Source: Telmatactis stephensoni (taxonomy: Eukaryota; Cnidaria; Anthozoa; Actiniaria; Isophelliidae). Taken from it: a DNA stretch of 64,000 nt. Position numbers and translations under genes: made by a program. Positions 34,017 to 44,689 of the stretch are shown in pieces. Location: positions 310,001-374,000 of the forward strand of contig JALIZF010001623.1 in assembly GCA_029948255.1 (NCBI GenBank). The letters are read 5' to 3'. Positions within the stretch are counted from its first letter, which is position 1. Each line of letters opens with the position of its first letter. The notes beneath the pieces are model-generated. The model saw only the letters and a program-made list of their open reading frames with translations, searched no databases and had not been told where the DNA came from.

Positions 34017-34277
34017 CTATACAAGAGCTGGCGATGAACCTTTAACTCTACGACGAGACAGTTCCTTCGCTGTAGGCTTTGTTTTATTATACTCTAATAA
34101 GGACTTGTACACATATCTAGCTCTAGGTCTAAAAGGAAGTCTATCTATTTGAGTAACTCTCTCTTTTATAATGTCCTGTGAGACAGGCCTCAATGAACCG
34201 CAAGGATGGGTGTTTTGGTAAACACAATCAGATTGGACGGCGCCTTTTCCAATGTGATTGGTTGCACGTGAAAACAT
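34017..34277 (-). CDS. Unidentified 86-codon ORF
   Basis: From an ATG at 34277 the minus strand is open for 86 codons and is rich in Arg, Lys and Pro. No domain, splice sites or repeat context is recognised. It may be an exon or chance. Confidence 0.2.
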   Translation of the reverse strand: MFSRATNHIGKGAVQSDCVYQNTHPCGSLRPVSQDIIKERVTQIDRLPFRPRARYVYKSLLEYNKTKPTAKELSRRRVKGSSPALV

Positions 34278-34545
34278 TGCCAATCATGGGAAACGGATGC
34301 CAAATGTTGTCGGCTAGGATATTATTCCAGAGATGTCAAGGTTAATCTATTGTTTCTTAAAGCCAAGGGGAATTCCCTACTTTGATATTCTATACTTTGA
34401 TATTCTAAACTGAAATTACTCTTGTCAGCAAAATGACAGCACACTGAAGACTATAAACCACCAAATTATTAAAACTAACGCGGTAAACCAAAAACTAATT
34501 AAAACTGGAAAAGTGTATCATAACAATAGTTAGTATATGGCATGG

Positions 34546-34870
34546 GTGGCGTAGTGGTTAAGCCACTCGCCTCTAACCAATGTGAGCAAAGGGGTAGGGT
34601 AGCTGGTTTGGAGCCCCTCTTTGGATGTCCACATGTTCAGTAGAGTTTGTTAGATATGTTATTGTTCTCTCCCTTGTCACGAGGGTTTTTCTCCGGGTTC
34701 TCCGGTTTTTCCTCCCTCAGCAAAAATCAACATGTGAGTTGAGCACTGTATGAAAAATATTCAAGTGTAGAGGTAGTGAGTGTGAGATGAAAGACGGCCC
34801 AATGGAAGATTAGCGAAAGCTAAATTGGCTTCCGTCTATAAATAAAGACTGTGTTTTTTATATATATATA
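34546..34870 (+). mobile_element. tRNA-derived SINE with shared core
   Basis: The head GGGTGGCGTAGTGGTTAAG resembles a pol III A box, with GGTTTGGAGCCCC as a weak B box. The core GAGGGTTTTTCTCCGGGTTC and the following CCTCCCTCAGCAAAAATCAA match the SINEs at 43289 and 48680. The end is AATAAAGACTGTG with a TA tail. It lies just outside the 34876 direct repeat. Confidence 0.8.
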
Positions 34871-34875
34871 TCTAC

Positions 34876-34896
34876 AAATCACTTGAATTTATAATT
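34876..34896. repeat. 21-bp direct repeat, left copy
   Basis: AAATCACTTG...TTATAATT is identical to 38656-38676. It brackets the 2A/protease element. Confidence 0.9.
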
Positions 34897-34992
34897 CCCG
34901 GGGTTTATCTAGATAATACCATGATCACCTCGGGATCCATTGTTTCAAGAGGGACGTTTAATGTCTAACATCCCTCCTACCTGAATAGAAAT

Positions 34993-35105
34993 GAGGGAGA
35001 TTTAGAACTAAATTTCCCTCATACATCATTAATAAGGGAAATTTAGAACTAAATTTCCCTCATTAATGATGTATGTGGGAAATTTAGTTCTAAATTTCCC
35101 TCATT
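34993..35105. repeat. Self-complementary GGGAAATTTAGAACTAAATT repeats
   Basis: Three copies of a palindromic unit around AAATTTAG(A/T)(A/T)CTAAATTT, each able to form a hairpin. Confidence 0.8.
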
Positions 35106-35215
35106 ACTCGGGCTTCCTGTGGAATGCCCGAGGTATAAATTCGAGAGTGTTGTTCATGTTTTTCTTCGTCGCAAAAAAGCAGTCACGTGGTCAATAGCTG
35201 TCACGTGATTGCCTC

Positions 35216-35668
35216 ATGTGGTCGATCACGATCATCGATGTGTCTGTGTCGCCATATTTGTTGAATGTTCTTCTTGACTGTGTTGAAATGGATAAGTTAT
35301 TGGAATCTAATACGCTCAAATCGCTTACAGATGCACACACCGTTCGCGGTAGACCCAACCTAAAAGATGTCGAGCGTTTTCGGAACGGGTCGAACCATTT
35401 GAGAGGCCGCGAACACTTTATCGTGAACCAAGCTATCGTGAAACTTATCGTGAACCAAGCTAAACTTATCACAAACAAGCTATTATCTATCTATTCTGAA
35501 CCAACTACTTCTGAATCTTATGTGAACTATGGAAGTACAAAGGAGCATATTGTTGAATCTCAACACAGTCTTAACGAGCAACAAAGGAGATTTGCTGCTA
35601 CAATTGTAAGTGAAGATATCAGAACCACACCATGTGACTCCGAAAGAAAGAACATTTCTATCGTAGCG
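35216..35668 (+). CDS. Exon 1 of the 2A-containing gene
   Basis: Open from ATG 35216 (an alternative ATG at 35288) through 151 codons to a GTAAAT donor at 35669. The phase-0 exit fits the acceptor at 35921. The product is charged, with no recognised domain. An apparent hydrophobic extension past the donor is intron read-through and should not be called a membrane domain. Confidence 0.5.
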
Positions 35669-35921
35669 GTAAATATTCTTTTATTACTTGTCTTTTCTTC
35701 AATAATGAACGCGAATGGACATTTTTTCGCTGGTTTAATGATAATAAGCTTAATTATTTTACTAGCACATGTATTTTTAGTCGATTGCTTTGTACCAAGC
35801 GTTGATGTTTATTGTGAAAATATGTGAATTCAGCGCTTAATGACTGCAATGTATTAGAGAAAGCTAATGATTTGACTTTACATGTACACAATGATGTTAT
35901 TGTCACAATAAATATTTACAG

Positions 35922-36497
35922 AGAATACCTAGATCTCGTTATTCAAAGTATGTTTATTATAATTATAGAAATGTTAAGCTACGCACTCATGGGAAAGTGT
36001 TAAAACGTGATCGTGCACCGAGTAGAATACCAGTACGAACACTAAAAAGCCTCAAGAATAAAAGTAGAAAGCTTAGACAGTCTGTGTACAAGGTAATACG
36101 TTCAAATATACCCAAGTCCTCAAAGATACATTCCTATATTAAATGTTCAAAGGGTAAAAAACATGCTCAATGCTATACAAAGTTTAAGAGGAAAATCACA
36201 ACACAGAGACTCAGTTCTAGAGGACTAAGCTTCAGATATAGAGCTAGTCAATATATATCATTGTTTTCTTGTAATAGACCAATGTTTCTGTATAAGTCTC
36301 AGTTACATGTAGTAAATTGTTGTCAATCGAAACTATACAATGATATAGAAAAGAACCCTGGTCCTAATGTTGATCCAAGCAAAACAATAACAGCACCATA
36401 TAGCCAAGGTGATGTTGCTATTTTTGGACAAAATGCAGGACAACAATGCGTTGCAATGAGTTTATGCTCTTTGATTGTACAATTCAAACCGTGGTAA
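35922..36497 (+). pseudogene. Exon 2: basic domain, 2A motif, start of cysteine protease
   Basis: Acceptor ATATTTACAG opens a phase-0 frame. About 135 residues are very basic (Lys/Arg-rich). Then comes CCQSKLYNDIEKNPGP, followed at once by a new domain with DVAIFGQNAGQQCVAMSL, where Cys after GQQ is the likely nucleophile. A stop follows at FKPW. The following sequence shows the same protein continuing in broken frames. The layout predicts two separate products from one mRNA: a basic protein and a protease-like protein. Confidence 0.65.
36342..36365 (+). promoter_or_regulatory. 2A ribosome-skipping motif (DIEKNPGP)
   Basis: Matches the full D-(V/I)-E-x-N-P-G-P consensus. Skipping would occur between Gly (36360-36362) and the final Pro (36363-36365). 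The downstream domain begins with that Pro. Confidence 0.8.
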
Positions 36498-36570
36498 TTA
36501 ATTCATCATGATGATCTTGTGAAATAATAATGAAAATTGGAAATCAGCTGTATTGAAGATTGTCTCAGTC

Positions 36571-36740
36571 AAGCCTGGTTTTCACTTCGACGGAAGCAGA
36601 AGCGGAAGCAACATACGCAGACTCAGTACTGCATTTATCACCGAGGTGTGAGAAAAGACAAGCACCGCTAATGAGCAGTACCTACTGAGTCTGCGTATGT
36701 TGCTTCCGCTTCTGCTTCCGTCGAAGTGAAAACCAGGCTT
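36571..36740. mobile_element. 170-bp fold-back MITE inside the protease gene
   Basis: Perfect arms of about 58 bp start AAGCCTGGTTTTCACTTCG. The spacer is about 54 bp. It interrupts the protease coding sequence between the Cys and Asp-x-His regions. Confidence 0.9.
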
Positions 36741-37872
36741 CAGCAAGACAGTCATTTCTTTTACAAACAGAGCTGCTGACAATGCTAAATGTGTTTGATA
36801 ATGACTATGAATTACAATATAGTGAGAGCTTTACTGGTAATGTACAGGAACAGACTACAATAGAAGGATATCAGCTACTGTACTTCTTTACAAAGACCTG
36901 TGAATCCACTCCTGTCTGAAAACTTACACCAATTTGTTTTAACAGTAGCTTGCACTGCTGTTGCTTTATATTGTCATGGAAATATGGGATTTAAAGTATT
37001 ATTTTGATTCTCATGCAAGGGATTTATTTGGTAGAAACAATATCAATGGTACATGCACATTACTGGAATTGTCATCATTAAACAACCTAATTCATTACTT
37101 TCAAAGTGTACATAACAATGATATATTTGAGGTTAAAGGAGTAACAATTCACAAAGTTCAAAGTAATATAGACACTAATGGAAACTATGCACTTGATTGC
37201 ACAAATTTTAACCTGAGTTGTACTGTAGCCATCTATTCAATTTGCTACTCTATAATGAAATCATGTGGTTACTGGACTTTGAGCACATTAAGCAATGTTA
37301 TAGATGGTGGTAAACAGTTATATAAAAATCTCAGTTTGAGTAGTTGTATAACACCAGGTGATGTACCAAACACTATTAAGTTGTGTGGGGCAGAAATAAC
37401 TATCAAGTACAGTAATACTACAATGGGACAATTGTCTGATTCATCTGAGAGTAAATCCATTCTCAAAAATGTTATAATAAGCAATCATGATGCTAAATGC
37501 ACTGGATTTTTGTTATGGCTTTCTTCATATTGCATCAGTTGTATTTTTAAACCTACAAGAACATCTAATTATTTATATTCTTTCTTAATTTATGATGAAT
37601 CTAGAATGCCTCAAATTGAGTATATAAGAAATATTGAAGGCACATGTAAGCTGGTGGATACCATTTTTAATGCTAAGAGAAATCAATCAACAGAACAATA
37701 TAAAATACAGTTTTTATCGTGTTCATGTGAAAATATTGATAAAAATGAAATAAAAAGACTACTGAACAATCAGAGTCGCAAACAAAATTATGAAGCAATG
37801 GAACCACCAAAGAAGAAATGTATGGAAGAAGTGTATGGAACAAAAGACTTTAAGCAGAATAGCAGTAAATAA
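36741..37872 (+). pseudogene. C-terminal part of the protease-like protein
   Basis: After the MITE the coding sequence resumes in pieces: DNDYELQYSESFTGN (about 36797), FVLTVACTAVALYCHGNMGF (about 36935-36995), then, after a frame slip, FDSHARDLFG (about 37005). From 36961 the frame is open to 37872 without an ATG. A Cys (previous exon), followed by Asp-x-His in FDSHAR, recalls cysteine deubiquitinases of the UL36/M48-type fold (peptidase C76). I infer this from motif order only. The last 200 residues are unassigned and end in a basic KKK tail. Confidence 0.6.
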
Positions 37873-38474
37873 ATTAGTAAGTGTTTCACGGGTTTTTGAA
37901 TACCACTGTAACACACGTGAAAATCGACAAAAAGTAAGAGTTGTTTTCTATTTCCCAGTTTATTTTTAAGGGGAATTTAATAGTATTTTTTAAGTTTTCA
38001 TATCTAATAACTATAATACGCGTAAAATCAGAAGCCCGAGTTCACGCAGCCATGCGTCTAGTTACTATTCATGAGGTACAGTCCCTCATATGACAAACAT
38101 CGGGACAATCGGAACAAAAGTGCAGGCTGTTCCGAAACTCTGTAATATCATAACGCACCGATACCTCTTTCCACTGCACACTCTTACGTGTGTGGGATCT
38201 ATGCATTCTACTTTGCGCATGTGCATAACGAAGCAAATAAAGCATTATGAAAAGCAATTTAGCTTTCGAATTGATTAACAACCTATAAATACTTGTTCAT
38301 TGTAAGTATATAACAAAGAAATCTATTTTCAAAAGTCCCCAGAGAACAGGGTTACGCACAATTGGTAAAAGAATTGTATAATATGTTCAAGTTCTTGATG
38401 AACAAACACCGAAGTATATTTTCGTTTATTTCCTCGGTGATCATGGCATTACAAAGTAATACCATGACTTCTTC

Positions 38475-38572
38475 GGGATATTAGTGATTAAATGTCCCCT
38501 CAGCCTCGGGAGGTTTAGTAAAACTCCACTAAACCTCCCTCGGCTTCGGGGACATTTAATCACTAATATCCC
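38475..38572. repeat. 98-bp palindrome
   Basis: GGGATATTAGTGATTAAATG at the left edge mirrors the right edge. The inner arms GGAGGTTTAGT/ACTAAACCTCC are also mirrored. Confidence 0.85.
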
Positions 38573-38655
38573 TCAGGGTCATGGTAGACATAAGTAAGAC
38601 GTCCCTCTTGAAACAATGGATCCCGAGGTGATCATGGTATTATATTACTTATAAT

Positions 38656-38676
38656 AAATCACTTGAATTTATAATT
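38656..38676. repeat. 21-bp direct repeat, right copy
   Basis: Identical to 34876-34896. It overlaps the 3' part of the minus-strand SINE that follows. Confidence 0.9.
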
Positions 38677-38820
38677 TCGTTCTATACTTCCTTAGGTCAT
38701 CTATGTGTGGACACCGAGACTTAGAAAATAAAAGTCTTTGATAAATGACTGGGATTCGAACCCGAGACCTGCACTCCTATACCCGATTTTTAACCACTAT
38801 ACTACTGAGCTAACTGATGG
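38677..38820 (-). mobile_element. tRNA-headed SINE
   Basis: On the minus strand TAGCTCAGTAGTATAGTGG (A box) and GGGTTCGAATCCC (B box, 38752-38764) have tRNA spacing. The putative acceptor arms do not pair, so it is a SINE head and not a functional tRNA gene. The body runs toward the direct repeat at 38676. Confidence 0.6.
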
Positions 38821-40019
38821 AATCTTCTCAACAAAAATGTCTTTTGTGTGTTATCATGAAGTTCGTTAGTGTTACTCTGAATAGAATTGAAAAACAATTA
38901 TTTAAGGTTTCCTTCTGGGAATTCGGTAACAATGATCTAATTAGTGATTGTCTTTTTGAATCGCTTTTGTGTGAAACCCTCCTCAATCATATAATAAGGC
39001 AGATAAATACCTCGAAGCTCGGTATTTATCCCTTCCACATCTCAACAGACTAAAGTTTCATTTGCAAGTTGGTTAACGGAACTCTAGGTATATCTTCCTT
39101 CAAAGTATATAAAACAGTCTGGTGATATGCATAATTATTCACGTACATGGTGGTAGCACAAACATTTCAATTGAACAAAGAAGTATATTCATGATCATCA
39201 TTTTTATAACAAAGAATACCATTCAAATGTTTTGTAGTAATCATAAAAGCTTCCCATCTTTCCAAGCAATGCAAACCAGAGCACCCCTCTTTCTCGCATG
39301 CTATGTGTAATTAGCCCTGGGGAGAATGGGCAATGATCACAGGCCCACATGTCCATGTGCATACCGGAAGTATATGCATACCGGAAGTTTGAAAGGGTTT
39401 CTTAAAAGACGATAAAGGTATACAAACCAAATTGGGACTCCTGCAAAAGTTGATTATTTGATTTGGTTCAAAATAAAGAACATCTGAAAATCGAATTGAT
39501 GAGCTTGCTCGATATTTTTTTACCATAGTTGACGTTGCACGATAATTTTTTTAAGGTTTGAGAGCTTGCTCGATATTTTTTGGGGGATTTAACCCAAACC
39601 CCTTCAAATATCAAATGGTCCGTCCCTTAGAAAATGTAGTGTAATCTTGACACGAACAAATTTAGGATTATATATATTATGTACACATCTCAATCACATG
39701 GCAAATATTTATCATGTACTTCAATCTTACAGTGATAGACATCAGAGCTGACCATGAACATATGTGGTGAATGAAACTCTTATTAAGACATTCATATTGT
39801 ATTTTGATAAGTGAGTATTTGAATTATTTAGAATAATATATGATAGATAAAAAAAGTTTAGTATTGCAAGCGGTTGTAAATTGTTGTCGGCTGTGAAGAC
39901 TCTGAAATGGATTGCTAAGAAATTGATATTGAATTTGGGGATATTTAGAATGTCTAAAAATGGCAGAAGGAAATGATCAAAATAATTATGAAGAAGATCA
40001 GAAGAATTATGAAATCAAT
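38821..40019. other. No gene recognised
   Basis: AT-rich. It contains repeated GCTTGCTCGATATTTTT near 39507 and 39562 and a duplicated ATACCGGAAGT near 39362-39390. Confidence 0.35.
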
Positions 40020-40238
40020 TAGATATTTAAGTTAGATATAGTTTATTAAGTATTTATATAAATATATAATAAGATTGTATATACATATACATAATAGTGG
40101 TATTTATGTGTATATATATATATATATTTTTTTTATATAGACATTAGCTTTTTACATTGTATATATATATATATTGTAGCACGGCACGTCTGAAAAACAG
40201 TCCTACTGATTGCGTTTACCGTGGGTAAATAAAGTTAA
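40020..40238 (+). mobile_element. LINE 3' end
   Basis: The UTR ends GTGGGTAAATAAAGTTAATT followed by a TTGA repeat tail. No Pol codons. Confidence 0.55.
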
Positions 40239-40247
40239 TTGATTGAT

Positions 40248-40303
<56 letters not shown>

Positions 40304-40325
40304 GGATGGATGGATTGATTGATCG
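40225..40325. repeat. TTGA/ATGG tetranucleotide array
   Basis: TTGA repeats with three GATG units near 40303-40314, forming the tail of the LINE fragment. Confidence 0.9.
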
Positions 40326-40464
40326 TGTGTGACTACGGGAGGTAACTTATACCGACATAGGCGTGGCTAGAAGTCTCTTAAATCTTAAACTCAGTGTGTT
40401 GAAACTGCCACGCGAGGCACTTTTCTCACCGTGTGCTCTTTTACCCGATCTATTTTTTGCCTCG

Positions 40465-40737
40465 CCACAGGGGACCCGGCTTGGGAGTCTTTTATCAAGA
40501 ATAAAATGAACTAAAGCTCTTTGGGTTTCCTGTGGCAGCCTTAATGAAACTCGATCACGTAAATGTACCGCGGTAACTTGATATCGCTACGTACTTGTGT
40601 ACAGCACTCCCCTTAGTACGTGGCGCTATCAAGTTACCGCGGTGCATTCTGAGTTTCATTGAGGTTGCCACAGGAAACCCAAAGAGCTTTAGTTCATTTT
40701 ATTCTTGATAAAAGACTCCCAAGCCGGGTCCCTGTGG
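40465..40737. mobile_element. 273-bp fold-back element
   Basis: Arms of about 125 bp, starting CCACAGGG(G)ACCCGGCTTGG, contain a further CCTGTGGCA copy. Flanked by CCTCG at 40460-40464 and 40738-40742. Confidence 0.8.
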
Positions 40738-41512
40738 CCTCGCCTAGCCAAAGGTGCAACGTCTGCTGCGAGAAATCGTCTGACCTAAGTACCTCGCGTG
40801 GCAGTTTCCTCACACCCTTTCTCAACATGTGCGGCTTGTTTTAGTGACTTAAACTCTTTAATACCGTAAAACTATAACAGAATATAATAACGTACAGATT
40901 ACAAATAAGTCTGATCAATGAGCGACTGAGCGCTTATTAACATGCAATGGATAAATAGATATACAAGGCAACAATAAACATAAATGCAACACACTAAAAA
41001 TGATAGCAGTCAGATAAATAAAATAAATAAAGAACTATCTAAGTACAATCCTGGGTCAATCAATATACTCCCTACAACTAATTAAGATGATTTACCTTGT
41101 CTAGCCACTTAAACTTGAACAATATTACTTAGATGTGTACCTTAGCTTTGATCCACAATTCAAACTAAACACTTGAGGAACAACTCTGAACTAAATGATC
41201 TAATCATGGGACATGCAATTTTAGGACAGATTTATCAGGATATGAATAACAGCTAAAAGGAAATGACTCAAACCTCAGGCATTTAACTAGCAATCAAATT
41301 GCAGTACTAAACTGTTTTTACTTGCTCATTAAACTATGTCTTATGTTGTGGTTATGTCTAATGTTGTAGTTCTACATATCAATCTAGCCTCAAGCTACCG
41401 CATCTTAAGTTCACTAGTTATTAAACTGACTTTGCCTAGCAATGGTCACATGGCTCCCAACAATGGAAATCCACTTGGTCATTAAACTATGTCTAATGTT
41501 GTGGCTATGCTA

Positions 41513-41653
41513 GAGTGATTTTCATAAACCCGTGAAACAAATTTTAGCTATTAATGTGTAATAATCAAATTCAAACAATAGAAAACAAAGGCTTTATAGT
41601 TTCGTAGTGATTAATAAGCTAAGTTTTATTTCACGGGTTTATGAAAACCACTC
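41513..41653. mobile_element. TA-flanked MITE, family copy 2
   Basis: 141 bp, GAGTG...CACTC, flanked by TA on both sides. Subterminal TTCATAAACCCGTGAAAC is mirrored. The internal CAATAGAAAACAAAGG is shared with 51552. Confidence 0.85.
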
Positions 41654-41847
41654 TAACTCTTCATATTAATCTAGCCTCAAGCTACCGCATCTTAAGCTCA
41701 CTAGTTATTAAACTGACTTTGCATAGCAACGGTCACATGGCTCCCAACAATGGGAATCCACTTGCTCATTAAACTATGTCTAATGTTGTGGTTATGCTAA
41801 TCTTACATATTAATCTAGCCTCAAGCTACCGCATCTTAAGCTCACTA

Positions 41848-42505
41848 GTTCAAGTTCAAGTTTTTTTTTATTTGCACTTCTTTTAATGTTACATGTTTCT
41901 GTTATATAATAATATAAACAATAAAAAAAATAGACAGTTAGGATATGTTAGTTGAAAAAATATAAATTTTGGAAGTGTGCGGTAGCCAGATCGGAGGTGC
42001 AAGGCTTTCGGGCTGGCTACCGCTACTTGTTGATTTTAATAGAGTTGGTGTGAACGGTGACATGGCAGATTATTTACTCGAAATTTATGATGATATTTAT
42101 CTTATATACTAAAGAATAACAGAATAAAATAAAGAAAAAAAAAGGAATTAAATATATCTATAACCTTTGTGATTTAATTAGAAACAACTTATAGTGTTTT
42201 TTGAACTGTAAGTAGCTTAGCTTTTTTATTTCAACGGGAATTTGTTCCCAGATGACTGAGAGAGAAAATTTGGATGTTTGAGCACCATAATTTGTTCATA
42301 TGTTTGGCCTAAAAAAGTTGCCGTTTTTGGAAAATCTGGTGTTGTAAGAGTGGACATCAGACGCTTTTTTTACATAGTTACTAAATACCTCAGGAGTGTT
42401 GACCTGATCACTTGAGATTTTATAGGCAAATGTAGAAACTTTAAATTTATAAATGTTTTCCAGTGTTAGCAATTCCAGGAGGTTGTAATAAGGAATGGCA
42501 TTTTC
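41848..42505 (-). mobile_element. 5'-truncated LINE
   Basis: Minus-strand Pol C-terminus plus 3' UTR ending in a CTTGAA repeat, inserted in the satellite. CTAGTT is present at both edges. Confidence 0.75.
42150..42505 (-). pseudogene. LINE Pol C-terminal domain
   Basis: The frame reads YYNLLELLTLENIYKFKVST, then VHSYNTRFSKNGNFF, then YGAQTSKFSLSVIWEQIPVE and FKKHYKLFLI. This is the C-terminal module typical of L2/CR1-like LINEs. The reverse transcriptase palm is absent. Confidence 0.8.
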
Positions 42506-42560
42506 CCTGCTAGTTAAACTGACTTTGCATAGCAACGGTCACATGGCTCCCAACAGTGGG

Positions 42561-43250
42561 AATCCACTGTCCTAATGACATTAAATTTCTTAACTATGAT
42601 TATAAGGTAATTACAGAACGTGTAGCTATTGTTACGACTAACACCTTGAAACAACTGCACTTTATTAGAGCCTATTGTATTTTTCGCCTAAAAAATGAAC
42701 AAGGTATCGAAGGAAATGTGAAAAAAGGCAGTTTTTCATCATCGTTATACGATTTTTAGATTTGTTCAAACAGTACAGCACGTTGCTGGGCAAGAAATGT
42801 ACATCTAGTTCTACCACTATGGTCTGGAACCACCGAGGGTGTCGCCAGATGGCGCTGATGGTCTTACTACAACTCGGCACTTTATGATTGAACCCTCGTG
42901 GTCGTCTCTGATCGGCGCTTGTCATACGACGGATTTGTGCAGTGCGAAAAGGTGTTAGTGGAGGGGAGTGTCTGTATATGCTTTGTCTATTAACAGAAAA
43001 ACATCTGCAGGCATAGCGTAATTAGTGCCAGGACCAACCCTCTACATGACATTAAAGTTGCCGGGATCATTCATTGACCCCAAAAATCCTGTCTGTAAAA
43101 AAAACCGATGTTCCTAGGTTGTCAACAATCAATTGTTTATTTATCAAGTGATTATGGTAATGGCCACTGTAGGACAGCCATTGTGGTTCCGCCTCAGGTC
43201 TGTATATCTCGTGTGCGGTTTCGTCAGTACACCCTACTGCATTAGGAAAT
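42561..43250. other. No gene recognised
   Basis: A minus-strand frame at 42665-42925 has no known domain. Confidence 0.35.
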
Positions 43251-43254
43251 GAGT

Positions 43255-43437
43255 TTGAGTTTGTTTGATGTGTTGTTCTCTATCATGCCACGAGGGTTTT
43301 TTCTCCGGGTTCTCCGGTTTTTTCTCCCTCAGCAAAAATCAACATGTAAGTTGAGCGATGTATGAAAAATATTTAATGTAGAGGTAGTGAGTGTGAATGC
43401 CAGCGGCAGAAGAATAGCCACTACAGGGATCTGCCGT
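43255..43437 (+). mobile_element. SINE, body only
   Basis: Carries the core GAGGGTTTTTTCTCCGGGTT and CTCCCTCAGCAAAAATCAAC, then GTTGAGCGATGTATGAAAAA, as in the SINE at 34546. The tRNA-like head is degraded or missing. Confidence 0.7.
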
Positions 43438-43492
43438 AGAAGAAAAAGAAGAAGAAAAAGAAGAAGATGATGAAGAAGATGATGATGGTTTT
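43438..43492. repeat. GAA/GAT-rich microsatellite
   Basis: AGAAGAAAAAGAAGAAG followed by ATGATGAAG units; the tail of the preceding SINE. Confidence 0.85.
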
Positions 43493-44039
43493 ATTTAGAA
43501 TACTGTATTCTGGAATAGTCATTGTAATTGAATTGTTTCTTCTCCGTATATTTATTATAAAAACCCGAGCTTTCGCAGTACTAGTACATCGTCAGGGCAA
43601 ACAGCATGAATACAGTTGAATCAAACGACTAAAAACTATGCGCGTACACAAGTAATCAGCCAATGAGAGAACCAAGAGATCGCGAGAATACACATAAGGA
43701 TAAACGTAACAAACAATAAGCGCGCGCTAATGTAAATACATAGAATAGAGCGAGCAAACGAACCTAAAAGAAAAGTACAGAATAAAATAGTGATACAAAA
43801 GAAAAGTGAACATAGAAACAATAACGAATGTTACAAAACCTAACTAAAACCAATAGCTAAGTCAATTAGACAGTGTTCTTAATAATTGGTTCATAGCTTG
43901 GTGGAATTGCTCTGCCACTGTCTCGGTTAAAGCATTACTGTTCTTAGCTATGAGGCAAGCCTCAGCCCACTTTCTTTGTTACCATCTCTGCCCCGCTAGC
44001 CAATGTCTTCACTTTATCTCATGCTACATGATGGTCAGT

Positions 44040-44390
44040 GGGACATGAAAGAATACTCTACTTAGTAATGCTGAACACCACAAGACAGACAAAACACGTC
44101 AACCACGCTCTAGTTGCTAATGGCTATCCAAAGTCGTTCTTAAAGAGACACAGTCGCTGCGTACAAAGATCCAACACGACACAAACCACAAAGAAAGATG
44201 AATGCAAAGACTTTGCTACATTACCTTATCAAGGGAACAACAGAGCGCCTTCAAAGGATCCTCAACAGCCGGCACAACATTGCAACAGCTGTTAAGCCTG
44301 TTTCAACGCTGAAGCAAACACTGTCAAGATTCCAAAGAAAATGAAGACAGATGTTGTGTATGAAACCCCAAAAGTGGGCGGGATTAATTA
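44040..44390 (+). pseudogene. Penelope-like reverse-transcriptase C-terminal relic
   Basis: HVNHALVANGYPKSF (about 44098) leads to FATLPYQG (about 44212). After a frame slip, TERLQRILNSRHNIATAVKP continues to VSTLKQTL (to about 44320), then a Lys-rich segment and DVVYETP. This order (ALxxNGYP, PYxxGxxERLxRIL, xAxKPxxTL, then VVY leading to GIY-YIG) is the Penelope pattern. Stops and slips make it non-functional. Confidence 0.6.
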
Positions 44391-44689
44391 ATATTGATAT
44401 GTTACTCTTTTCGAGCTTGTAAACAAAGGGATAATTAAAGCAAACTAGAGATAACTAAAGCAAAGAAAATGTGTTTTAATATAGACAATTTAGGTAACTG
44501 TATCAATGCCTTATTACTGTTTTCAGTTTTTACGTTCTAATTATCCCTATTAGGATATCTTAAAATCGAAATAATAGCATTTTTGCCTAATGTCGGTCAC
44601 CGTTGTTAGTCGGTGATCAACTATGCCGTAACCTTGTGTCGGACTGAAATCATACATTCTTTATAGTTAGAAAAAACCCCGTCGTTTTG

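Larger units (their letters stand above)
34897..38655. mobile_element. 3.76-kb element carrying a 2A/cysteine-protease gene
   Basis: A perfect 45-bp inverted repeat (34913-34957 and 38599-38643, starting ATAATACCATGATCACCTCG) lies a few bases inside identical 21-bp direct repeats. Nested hairpins sit inside each end (34993-35105 and 38475-38572). The interior holds one plus-strand gene remnant. No transposase or reverse transcriptase is seen, so it is non-autonomous or of unknown mechanism. Confidence 0.7.
41320..42560. repeat. About 145-bp satellite, interrupted
   Basis: Units containing ATTAAACTATGTCTAATGTT, CTCAAGCTACCGCATCTTAA, ACTGACTTTGC and GGTCACATGGCTCCCAACA recur about 3.5 times. 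One copy is split by a MITE (41513-41653) and the last by a LINE fragment (41848-42505). Confidence 0.85.

Noticed and set aside
35669..35827. Two membrane helices at the end of the 35216 frame
   Set aside because: They lie beyond a good GT donor whose phase matches exon 2, so they are probably intron read-through.
38746..38818. A functional tRNA gene on the minus strand
   Set aside because: A and B boxes are good, but acceptor and anticodon arms do not pair and a SINE-like body follows.
43565..43602. Hammerhead-ribozyme-like core on the minus strand (CTGACGA...GAAA)
   Set aside because: The two core boxes are present near Penelope sequence, but stem II is interrupted and no stem III or cleavage site could be drawn, so it is not called.
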